Positions 1 through 5,987 of a DNA stretch of 64,000 nt are shown here, in pieces; position 1 is the first letter of the stretch; every line of letters begins with the position of its first letter. Position numbers and translations under genes: made by a program. The notes under the pieces are model-generated. The model worked only from the letters and a program-made list of their open reading frames with translations, was not told the DNA's origin and did no database searches. The DNA is from Curtobacterium flaccumfaciens (GTDB lineage Bacteria; Actinomycetota; Actinomycetes; Actinomycetales; Microbacteriaceae), in contig NZ_SNVW01000012.1 in NCBI RefSeq assembly GCF_004361695.1, positions 1 to 64,000 of the forward strand. The letters are read 5' to 3'.

Positions 1-140
1 CCGCGATCCACGACTACATCACCTGGTGGAACACCGACCGCTCCCAGGCACGACTCGAGGGCATGAGCCCGGTTCAATACCGAGCTCACGCCCTCGCGGC
101 CTAATCTGACTTCACGGTCCAACAAACCGGGACCAGTTCA
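1..140 (+). mobile_element. Right end of an IS3-family insertion sequence
   Basis: The window opens inside the 3' end of a transposase frame. About 36 bases after its stop lies a GGGACCAGTTCA end (129-140), whose complement TGAACTGGTCCC resembles IS3-family terminal inverted repeats. The left end lies outside the window, so element length, partner repeat and target duplication cannot be checked; the boundary at 140 is inferred. Confidence 0.65.
3..104 (+). CDS. IS3-family transposase OrfB, C-terminal 33 residues (partial)
   Basis: This is the last 33 codons of a DDE transposase that begins before the window. The tail reads IHDYITWWNTDRSQ, then GMSPVQYRAHALAA. The W-N plus G-x-SP-x-x-Y signature is typical of the rve core C-terminus of IS3/IS150-type OrfB proteins, which cut and join element ends. 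The frame runs from base 3 to a TAA at 102-104. Whether the full gene is intact cannot be told. Confidence 0.85.
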   Translation, partial: AIHDYITWWNTDRSQARLEGMSPVQYRAHALAA

Positions 141-180
141 CAGCTGGCACCGCGCCTCCAGTCCGATCCTGGGTTGCGTC

Positions 181-633
181 CTAGGCCTGGACGTCGCCTC
201 GCCAGCCGGGTTCGGTCGGGGCGTTCTCGACCCGCTCCTTGTAGTTCTGCAGGTCCTTCTTGACGGCGTGGCCGCCGATGCCGACGGCGGAGCCGAGCTT
301 CTCGAGGAAGCCGGACGGCTCCCAGTCGATCTGCGCCGTGACTCGGGTCTCGCTGTCCGACAGCTTGTGGAAGGTGACGACGCCGGCGTGGTCGGTCTCG
401 CCGTCCTTCACGGTCCAGGCGACACGCTCGTCGGGGTGCTGCTCGGTGATGACCGCGCGGAACTCGCGCTCCTGGCCCGCGACCTTCACGGTCCAGTCGG
501 TGGTCTTGTCGTCGACCTGGACGATCTTCTCGACCTCGTCGAGGAAGTGGGGGAACTCCTCGAAGCGAGTCCACTGGTCGTAGGCCTGACGGACGGGGAC
601 GGTGACGTCGACGGTTTCGATGATCTGGGGCAT
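181..633 (-). CDS. SRPBCC-family protein (polyketide cyclase/dehydrase-like fold)
   Basis: This 150-residue protein starts MPQIIETVDVTVPVRQAYDQW and continues with FEEFPHFLDEVEKI, the usual opening of SRPBCC/START-like hydrophobic-pocket proteins related to coenzyme Q-binding Coq10 and polyketide cyclases. The WTVK and RVTAQIDWEP strands and a C-terminal amphipathic helix around VKKDLQNYKERVE fit the fold and length (about 150). The ATG at 633 is chosen because homology begins there and a TACCGT hexamer (646-641) ends 7 nt upstream, suggesting a leaderless mRNA; the open frame further upstream is repeat-derived. Substrate is unknown. It stands alone and is divergent from the acetyltransferase at 779. 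Confidence 0.85.
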   Translation of the reverse strand: MPQIIETVDVTVPVRQAYDQWTRFEEFPHFLDEVEKIVQVDDKTTDWTVKVAGQEREFRAVITEQHPDERVAWTVKDGETDHAGVVTFHKLSDSETRVTAQIDWEPSGFLEKLGSAVGIGGHAVKKDLQNYKERVENAPTEPGWRGDVQA

Positions 634-640
634 GGGCTGG

Positions 641-646
641 ACGGTA
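641..646 (-). promoter_or_regulatory. -10 hexamer TACCGT of a leaderless start
   Basis: On the minus strand TACCGT ends 7 nt before the ATG at 633. No ribosome-binding site fits between them, so transcription probably starts at or next to the start codon. Confidence 0.5.
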
Positions 647-669
647 GGCGGCTGCGGCTGGACGCCGTA

Positions 670-763
670 CAGGGCGGTGTCCCCCGGTCGCCGGGTGCCG
701 TCGTTCAGGGCGGTGCACCCGGCCGCTGGGTGCCGCCGTTCAGGGCGGTGTCCCCCGGTCGCC
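670..763. repeat. Three-copy imperfect direct repeat, period 35-36 bp
   Basis: Units begin CAGGGCGGTG at 670, 706 and 741. Copies 1 and 3 are identical over 23 bases; copy 2 differs at a few positions, and copy 3 is cut short. The array lies between the divergent SRPBCC and acetyltransferase genes. Confidence 0.8.
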
Positions 764-778
764 ACTATGGTGAGGCAG

Positions 779-1321
779 ATGACTGAGCACGGGAAGCACG
801 CGTTCCACGAACGGGACGACCACGGCATCCTGGTGCGTCCAGCACTCGCCTCCGACGTCCCGCACATCCAGCGGCTGATCGCTCCGTACGTCGACCGGCG
901 CATCCTGCTCGGCAAGGAGAACGTCGCGCTCTACGGCTCGATCCAGCAGTTCCGGATCGCCGAAGGTCCCGACGGCGTCCCGATCGGATGCGGCGCGCTC
1001 GCCGTGTTCTGGGACGACATCGCCGAGGTGCGCACCCTCGCGCTCGACCCGGAGTGGATCCACAAGCGCGTCGGACACCGGATGCTCGAAGCGCTCGAAC
1101 ACGACGCCCGCGAGCTCGGCGTCGCACGCATCTTCTGCCTGACGTTCGAGGTCGAGTTCTTCACGAAGCACGGGTACCTCGAGATCGGCGAGAGCGTCGT
1201 CTCGCCCGACGTCTACGCCGAACTCGTCCGATCGTCGGACGAAGGGGTCGCGGAGTTCCTCGACCTCGCCCGGGTCAAGCCGAACACACTCGGCAACACC
1301 CGCATGCTGAAGATCCTCTGA
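779..1321 (+). CDS. argA: GNAT amino-acid N-acetyltransferase (ArgA-like)
   Basis: This 180-residue GNAT protein resembles the short actinobacterial N-acetylglutamate synthase type, which acetylates glutamate with acetyl-CoA as the first step of arginine synthesis. Visible family features are RPALASDVPHIQRLI, ILLGKENVALYG, the acceptor-loop segment GCGALAVFWDDIAEVRTLA, the CoA-binding turn replaced by KRVGHRMLEALE, LTFEVEFFTKHGY and the C-terminal VKPNTLGNTRMLKIL. ATG 779 is preceded by a GGTGAGG ribosome site about 4 nt away; an in-frame ATG at 767 has none. No other arginine genes are nearby. The family is clear; the exact substrate is inferred. Confidence 0.8.
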   Translation: MTEHGKHAFHERDDHGILVRPALASDVPHIQRLIAPYVDRRILLGKENVALYGSIQQFRIAEGPDGVPIGCGALAVFWDDIAEVRTLALDPEWIHKRVGHRMLEALEHDARELGVARIFCLTFEVEFFTKHGYLEIGESVVSPDVYAELVRSSDEGVAEFLDLARVKPNTLGNTRMLKIL

Positions 1322-1373
1322 CGCTTTCCGGCGTCGCCCGGCGGGGTGGCCTCGCCGCGCCCGCGCCGTTGTC

Positions 1374-1379
1374 TACCCT
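1374..1379 (+). promoter_or_regulatory. -10 hexamer TACCCT of a leaderless start
   Basis: TACCCT is followed by six bases and then the ATG at 1386, the spacing expected if the A of ATG is the transcription start. Confidence 0.5.
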
Positions 1380-1385
1380 GTGCGC

Positions 1386-2078
1386 ATGTCGTCGTTCCGT
1401 CACCCCGTCGGGCCCGAGAAGCCGGGCGTCTACTGGCGCCGTCGCGCCACCGTCATCGGGGTGCTGCTGCTCATCGTGGTCGTCGTCGTGCTGATCGTCG
1501 TCGGGCGGGGGAGCGGGGCCAGTTCGGCGGAGCCCTCCGCGTCCGCGACGTCCTCGACCGGCTCGACTGCTGCGTCGACCGCTGCCGCTGCGCCGTCATC
1601 CGGGTCGTCGGCCTCGTCCACGCCCCGCGCGACCCCGTCGGCGTCGGCGTCGCCGTCCGGGTCTGCCGCTGCCGGGTCGACGTGCGCCAAGGACCAGGTC
1701 CAGCTCACCCCCGTCGTCGACAAGACCGCCTACGGGCCCACCGAAGACCCGAAGATCGCGATGTCGATCAAGAACACCGGCTCGGCGTCGTGCCACATGG
1801 ACCTCGGGTCCGCGCAGCAGGTGCTCACCATCAGCTCGGGTGAGGAGCAGTACTGGTCGTCGAAGGACTGCCAGACCGGCGGCACGAACCAGGACGTCAC
1901 GATCAAGGCCGGCCAGACGCTGACCACGCCGGCGATCGCGTGGGACCGGACGCGCTCGTCGACGACGACGTGCGACTCGTCACGGCCGTCGGTGACCGCC
2001 GGGGGAGCGAGCTACCACCTGCAGGTCGCGGTGGGGAACCTCGAGTCGAAGGACTCGGTGCAGTTCATCCTCGGCTAG
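1386..2078 (+). CDS. Membrane-anchored secreted protein with Ser/Thr/Ala linker
   Basis: The 230-residue product has a cytosolic basic start (HPVGPEKPGVYWRRR), one strong hydrophobic helix at about residues 19-41 (VLLLIVVVVVLIVV), a roughly 60-residue Ser/Ala/Thr/Pro linker, and a C-terminal domain of about 135 residues with four cysteines (starting STCAKDQVQLTP) and beta-rich character. This is a typical single-pass extracytoplasmic layout; no catalytic motif is recognised. The domain has phrases such as IKNTGSASC and TTPAIAWDR that suggest an Ig-like sandwich, as in DUF4232-type proteins, but the match is loose. The start is ATG 1386 because of the upstream TACCCT; GTG 1380 is an alternative. 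Confidence 0.8.
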   Translation: MSSFRHPVGPEKPGVYWRRRATVIGVLLLIVVVVVLIVVGRGSGASSAEPSASATSSTGSTAASTAAAAPSSGSSASSTPRATPSASASPSGSAAAGSTCAKDQVQLTPVVDKTAYGPTEDPKIAMSIKNTGSASCHMDLGSAQQVLTISSGEEQYWSSKDCQTGGTNQDVTIKAGQTLTTPAIAWDRTRSSTTTCDSSRPSVTAGGASYHLQVAVGNLESKDSVQFILG

Positions 2079-2129
2079 GCGTGCTGCTGGCATTCATGCA
2101 AGTGGATCGGGAGTGCCCCGGTCGGCGTC

Positions 2130-2155
2130 GAACCCCTGGCTCAGGCCGGGGGTTC
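2130..2155 (+). terminator. Hairpin terminator after the secreted protein gene
   Basis: GAACCCC (2130-2136) pairs with GGGGTTC (2149-2155), with a further GGC/GCC pairing inside. It sits 52 bases past the stop at 2078. Confidence 0.55.
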
Positions 2156-2231
2156 TCGCTGTGTACGGGGGAGCAGCAGTGGGCTCCGCTCGCGTCATCC
2201 GGGCCTCGCGACTCAGGTGTCCGGAGATGCA

Positions 2232-2268
2232 GAACGGGCCCGCCGTCCAGAGGACGACGGGCCCGTTC
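2232..2268 (-). terminator. Terminator hairpin of the cold-shock gene
   Basis: GAACGGGCCCG (2232-2242) is perfectly complementary to CGGGCCCGTTC (2258-2268), and the stem can extend inward through CGTC/GACG. It begins 15 bases past the cold-shock stop codon and also separates two convergent genes. Confidence 0.75.
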
Positions 2269-2282
2269 GAAGCTGAGGGTGA

Positions 2283-2489
2283 TCAGCCGATGACGGTGAT
2301 ATTCTCCGCCTGCGGGCCCTTGCGGCCCTCGGTGATCTCGAACTCCACCTTCTGGTTCTCCTCGAGCGACTTGTAGCCGTTGCCACCGATCGCGGAGAAG
2401 TGGGCGAAGACGTCAGCGCTGCCGTCGTCCGGCGCAATGAAGCCGAAGCCCTTTTCGTTGTTGAACCACTTGACGGTTCCAGTTGCCAT
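2283..2489 (-). CDS. cspA: Cold-shock protein (CspA family)
   Basis: This 68-residue single cold-shock domain acts as a cytoplasmic RNA chaperone that binds single-stranded RNA/DNA. RNP1 is KGFGFI (residues about 13-18) and RNP2 is VFAHF (about 28-32); the start [10 protein letters not shown] and the end [14 protein letters not shown] are canonical, and length is normal. ATG 2489 is preceded by an AAGGA site. A long upstream leader with a hairpin (2544-2560) resembles the structured 5' UTRs of csp mRNAs. The gene ends at a strong terminator, so it is monocistronic. Confidence 0.97.
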   Translation of the reverse strand: MATGTVKWFNNEKGFGFIAPDDGSADVFAHFSAIGGNGYKSLEENQKVEFEITEGRKGPQAENITVIG

Positions 2490-2793
2490 GATGGCGTTCC
2501 TTACTTTCTTGCCAGGCGAGATTTTCGCTGCCTGTCTTGCGAAGCGGTACTTGCTACCGCCGATCCGACAACCGATTGCTGTCTGATCGATGCGCCCCGC
2601 GGGCATTGGGCCGGCGGAACGGGTTCGGGGCCAGGCGGCCGGGGAAGGCCAGTGACCGATGGCGCTCGAGGTGCAGGGCACCGGAAGAACGATGGACTCC
2701 CGCCGAAGCGGTTGGTACCAACTTACAGGCTCACGGCCGCAAGGGAAGAGCCGGAGTCGCTGAACCGTCATGAATCTGGTGGACTAGGGCGTG
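2490..2793. promoter_or_regulatory. Divergent intergenic region: csp leader and SseB-like promoter zone
   Basis: There is no convincing gene here. Near the cold-shock start lies the inverted repeat GCGGTA-N5-TACCGC (2544-2560), which would form a hairpin in the csp leader. Farther away is the perfect 12-bp palindrome GTTGGTACCAAC (2711-2722), a possible operator. Base composition is locally less GC-rich than in the genes. The hairpin and palindrome are seen directly; their roles are inferred. Confidence 0.45.
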
Positions 2794-3177
2794 ATGGCAG
2801 ACAAGGAACAGCGCTTCCGGAGCGAACAGCTCGAGGAAGCCCTCGCACAGCAGGACGTTGCAGCGGTGGCGTTCGCGCTCCGCAACGACATCGTGATCGT
2901 CCCCCGGCTCGTCACCGGCAAGAAGGACATGCAGGTGCGGGTCTTCGGTCGCGAAGGGTCCGAGAAGCGCATCCTGCTGCTGTTCTCGTCGGCGGACGCC
3001 TACACCGCGATGGTGCCGGACGAGAAGATCCGGCAGGTCATGGTCTACGACGGCGCGCGGCTCGAGGAGTTCCTCGCCGCCCACCTCGACTCACTCGAGG
3101 GCGTGTTCTTCGACATCGCCGGACCCCACACGATGCAGGCGACACCCGGCGACCTGCTGGCCGCGCTGCGCGCCTGA
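2794..3177 (+). CDS. SseB N-terminal domain protein
   Basis: This 127-residue protein has the pattern of the SseB N-terminal domain family: an N-terminal helix (FRSEQLEEALA), a strand with a small-residue turn (DIVIVPRLVTG), RILLLFSSADAYTAM and a final VFFDIAGPHTMQATPGDLLAAL. Such stand-alone domains are common in actinobacteria and have no settled biochemical role. ATG 2794 is chosen over the adjacent GTG 2791. The gene is monocistronic and converges on radA. Confidence 0.75.
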   Translation: MADKEQRFRSEQLEEALAQQDVAAVAFALRNDIVIVPRLVTGKKDMQVRVFGREGSEKRILLLFSSADAYTAMVPDEKIRQVMVYDGARLEEFLAAHLDSLEGVFFDIAGPHTMQATPGDLLAALRA

Positions 3178-3232
3178 GCGGTTCGGCGCGGATCGCGTCC
3201 TTCGGCGTGTCACGGTCGTCGGCGAACGCCGC

Positions 3233-3271
3233 CGGGCGGCCCGACGTCGGTCGGCGGGCGGCCCGACGTCG
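3233..3271. repeat. Two-copy 17-bp direct repeat between convergent genes
   Basis: CGGGCGGCCCGACGTCG occurs at 3233-3249 and again at 3255-3271, period 22. Each copy contains the palindrome CGACGTCG or GACGTC. It occupies the gap between the SseB-like gene and radA. Confidence 0.75.
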
Positions 3272-3272
3272 T

Positions 3273-4634
3273 TCAGAAGGCGCGGTCGAGTTCGCGTTCG
3301 CGCTCGTTGCTCGCCAGGGAGAACGCGACGCGCAGGGCTTCGCGGAGGTGCTGCGAGTCGGCGCCGAGCACCGTCGTGAACCCAAGGCGTGCGGCTTCGT
3401 TTGCGCGCTGCTTCGTGCCCGTGGTCGGTCGGATCTCACCAGCGAGGCTGATCTCGCCGACCGCGGCCAGTGAGTGCGGGAAGGGACGGTCGCGTGCGGC
3501 GCTCGCCAGAGCCAGGGCGATCGCGAGGTCCGCGCCGGGCTCGGTGAGCTTCATGCCGCCCACCGTGGAGACGTAGACGTCGGCGTCGGACAGCTTCAGG
3601 CCGGCTCGTCGTTCGAGGACGGCGAGCAGCATCGCCACGCGGGACGAGTCGACGCCGTTCACGACGCGACGCGGCTGCGGCGCCGAACTCGGCACGACGA
3701 GCGCCTGCACCTCGACCGGGAGAGCCCGGCGTCCTTCGAGGGCGACCGTCACGCAGGTGCCCGACACCGGGGCGCCGTTCTTCGACATGAAGAGCCCGCT
3801 CGGGTCAGGGACCTCGTGGATGCCGTCGCCGGCCATGTCGAAGCAGCCGACCTCGTCCGTCGGGCCGAAGCGGTTCTTGAGCGCGCGGACGAAGCGCAGC
3901 GCCGTCTGGCGGTCGCCCTCGAAGTGGCACACCACGTCGACGAGGTGCTCGAGCAGCCGCGGGCCGGCGATCGTGCCGTCCTTGGTCACGTGGCCGACGA
4001 TCAGGACGGGGAGTGCGCGGTCCTTCGCGATCCGGATCAGCGTGGAAGCGACCTCACGCACCTGGGACGTGCCACCGGCGATGCCGTCGATCGCACTGGA
4101 CGAGATCGTCTGGACGGAGTCCGCGATGAGGAGGTCCGGGCGCACCTGGTCGATCTGGCCGATGATGACGCCGAGGTCGACCTCGCTCGCCAGGTAGAGG
4201 TCATCGTGCATGGCCCCCGTGCGCTCGGCCCGGAGACGGACCTGGTCCACCGATTCCTCGGCGCTGACGTAGAGGACGCGCTTGCCGGACGCCGCCGCGC
4301 GTGAGGCCACCTCGAGCAGGAGCGTCGACTTGCCGACGCCGGGCTCGCCGGACAGCAGGACTGCGGCACCCGGGACCACGCCGCCGCCGAGGACCCGGTC
4401 GAACTCGCCGATGCCGGTCTGCCAGCGCTGCACCGTGGTGCCCCGCGCTTCGGTGATGGGACGCGCGACCCGGTTGCCGGCGACCGCGACGGCACTCGTC
4501 CCGCGTGCGCTGACCGTGGCGGCTGCGGTGTCCTCGACGGTGCCCCACGCCTGGCACTCGCCGCACCGGCCGACCCACTTGATGCTGGTCCAGCCGCACT
4601 CGGTGCAGCGGTAGAGAGACTGGGGGCGCGCCAT
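3273..4634 (-). CDS. radA: DNA repair protein RadA
   Basis: At 453 residues this matches standard RadA length. It has a C4 zinc finger (C10, C13, C24, C27), a Walker A GEPGVGKST (residues about 96-104), the RadA-specific KNRFG motif (within RALKNRFGPTDEVG) and a C-terminal Lon-protease-like domain (PVEVQALVV, GGMKLTEPGADLAIA). RadA is a hexameric helicase that promotes branch migration in recombinational repair. ATG 4634 gives the exact zinc-finger N-terminus; a TAACCT hexamer (4647-4642) ends 7 nt upstream, so the message may be leaderless. The SGNH gene on the same strand ends at 4645. Confidence 0.97.
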   Translation of the reverse strand: MARPQSLYRCTECGWTSIKWVGRCGECQAWGTVEDTAAATVSARGTSAVAVAGNRVARPITEARGTTVQRWQTGIGEFDRVLGGGVVPGAAVLLSGEPGVGKSTLLLEVASRAAASGKRVLYVSAEESVDQVRLRAERTGAMHDDLYLASEVDLGVIIGQIDQVRPDLLIADSVQTISSSAIDGIAGGTSQVREVASTLIRIAKDRALPVLIVGHVTKDGTIAGPRLLEHLVDVVCHFEGDRQTALRFVRALKNRFGPTDEVGCFDMAGDGIHEVPDPSGLFMSKNGAPVSGTCVTVALEGRRALPVEVQALVVPSSAPQPRRVVNGVDSSRVAMLLAVLERRAGLKLSDADVYVSTVGGMKLTEPGADLAIALALASAARDRPFPHSLAAVGEISLAGEIRPTTGTKQRANEAARLGFTTVLGADSQHLREALRVAFSLASNERERELDRAF

Positions 4635-4641
4635 GCTCGTC

Positions 4642-4647
4642 AGGTTA
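4642..4647 (-). promoter_or_regulatory. -10 hexamer TAACCT upstream of radA
   Basis: On the minus strand TAACCT is followed by seven bases and the radA ATG. It overlaps the last codons of the upstream SGNH gene, so radA could have its own leaderless transcript. Confidence 0.45.
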
Positions 4648-5622
4648 GGCCGTGCCGCCGACACCACCGGACTGGTCGTCCGGGTCGTCGTGCCCTGCTC
4701 CTGGGATCGGGACCGACCCCGTCATGCGCTGCCGGAGCCGGTCGATGCGCCCGGGACGGTCGGCGTGGTCGAGTGCCTCTGCGCCTTCCACGTCCTGCTC
4801 GGCACGTGCCGTCGCCACTGCGCCCGCACCGGCGCCGAGGTCCTCGGCCTCGCGCGCGGAGAGGTAGTGCCGGATCGCCGCGACCACGTCCACGCGGGCG
4901 TCGACGGCGGGCTCGAACGCGCTCGCCCAGATCTCGTACCCGCGGTCGTTCGGGTGGAACAGGTCCCCGTAGCTGTTGAAGAAGGTCCGACGCAGCCCGA
5001 CGCGCTTCGTGATGGTGTGCAGCGGCGCCACCGTCAGACCGAACTCGTCGGCCACCCGGTGCACGATCTCGTTCGCCACGGCGACCTTCCGCTCACGGTC
5101 GGGCACGAACATGCACGGCAGCTCGGCCACGATGGCGTGGGACGGCACGGCGCCGTAGATCTCGCGGATGTTCCGCTCGAACTTGTCCGGGTGGAAGTCG
5201 GCGATGTCGTTCGCACCGATCGACACCGTGCAGATGTCCGGCGAGTAGTGGCGGAGCTTCGGCAGCTGGTCCTTCCGAGCGCCCCACGTCGTCGACCCGG
5301 ACACGCTGAGGTTCACGACGCGGACGGAGGTGCGGGAACGGTGTCGGATCCGGCGCGCGAGCAGCCCCACGTAGCCGCGGTGCGGTTCACTCGCCCCGAC
5401 CCCTTGCGCAGCCGAGTCGCCGATCGCCAGGTAGGTGATCTGCCCGTCGTGCTGCAGGCGCTCGCGCCACCAGTCCGCGTGCACGGGGAGCATGTCGACG
5501 ACGCGTCGAGCGGCGGCGCGTTGCCCGCGGACGCCGGCGCGGGCGCCGAACGTCGCGCCGCCGAGGACGGCGAGGCCGCCGCCGATCGACGTGAGCAGGG
5601 CGATGAGGGTGCGCGATCTCAT
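4645..5622 (-). CDS. SGNH/GDSL-type hydrolase, membrane-anchored
   Basis: This 325-residue esterase/lipase-type protein starts with a hydrophobic helix (LIALLTSIGGGLAVLGGATFG, about residues 5-25), so it is exported or tethered. Block I is AIGDSAAQGVG with the nucleophilic Ser, block III is SIGANDI with the oxyanion Asn, and block V is LFHPNDRGYEIWA with the Asp-His pair, so the catalytic set is complete. Substrate is unknown. The last 70 residues are Asp/Gly-rich and unlike the domain. ATG 5622 follows a TACCGT hexamer by 7 nt. It lies directly upstream of radA with a 10-nt gap. Confidence 0.88.
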   Translation of the reverse strand: MRSRTLIALLTSIGGGLAVLGGATFGARAGVRGQRAAARRVVDMLPVHADWWRERLQHDGQITYLAIGDSAAQGVGASEPHRGYVGLLARRIRHRSRTSVRVVNLSVSGSTTWGARKDQLPKLRHYSPDICTVSIGANDIADFHPDKFERNIREIYGAVPSHAIVAELPCMFVPDRERKVAVANEIVHRVADEFGLTVAPLHTITKRVGLRRTFFNSYGDLFHPNDRGYEIWASAFEPAVDARVDVVAAIRHYLSAREAEDLGAGAGAVATARAEQDVEGAEALDHADRPGRIDRLRQRMTGSVPIPGAGHDDPDDQSGGVGGTA

Positions 5623-5629
5623 TCACCGG

Positions 5630-5635
5630 ACGGTA
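5630..5635 (-). promoter_or_regulatory. -10 hexamer TACCGT of a leaderless start
   Basis: On the minus strand TACCGT is followed by seven bases and then the ATG at 5622; no ribosome site is visible. Confidence 0.5.
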
Positions 5636-5764
5636 CGCCGTCCAGCCAGGTGCTCGATGAGGGGTGCCTGAACTGTGGACGGGGGCTCGAGACCGGCCAC
5701 CTGTGGAGGGTGAGCCGACCTGCGGTGGTGCGACGGGCCTCCCGGATCGTGTAAACTCTTTCCC

Positions 5765-5854
5765 GGTACCGTGTCCGAGCGGCCGAAGGATCATGTCTCG
5801 AAAACATGTGTGGGGGCAACTCCACCGTGGGTTCAAATCCCACCGGTACCGCCA
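5765..5854 (+). tRNA. tRNA-Ser (anticodon CGA)
   Basis: The acceptor stem pairs GGTACCG (5765-5771) with CGGTACC (5844-5850), followed by discriminator G and an encoded CCA (5852-5854). The anticodon stem CATGT/ACATG encloses loop CTCGAAA with anticodon CGA at 5799-5801, reading UCG serine codons. A long variable arm and the T-arm GTGGGTTCAAATCCCAC identify a class II tRNA. Upstream TAAACT (5752-5757) is a good -10. Confidence 0.97.
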
Positions 5855-5861
5855 CAGAAAG

Positions 5862-5879
5862 CCCCCGTTCACGCGGGGG
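5862..5879 (+). terminator. Intrinsic terminator after tRNA-Ser
   Basis: CCCCCG (5862-5867) pairs with CGGGGG (5874-5879) around a 6-nt loop and is followed by TTTTCTT, a classic Rho-independent terminator. Confidence 0.9.
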
Positions 5880-5987
5880 TTTTCTTCGTTCACGGCACCA
5901 TTCCGACGCAGGTCCCCCGCACCTTGCAGCCAGCCTGCGCAGTTCCGCTGATGCGGTCGCCGCCGTGCGCCTGCGACGATCGCGATC

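Noticed and set aside
670-763. Possible CRISPR array
   Set aside because: Units are contiguous with no unique spacers, only three copies exist, and no cas genes are near.
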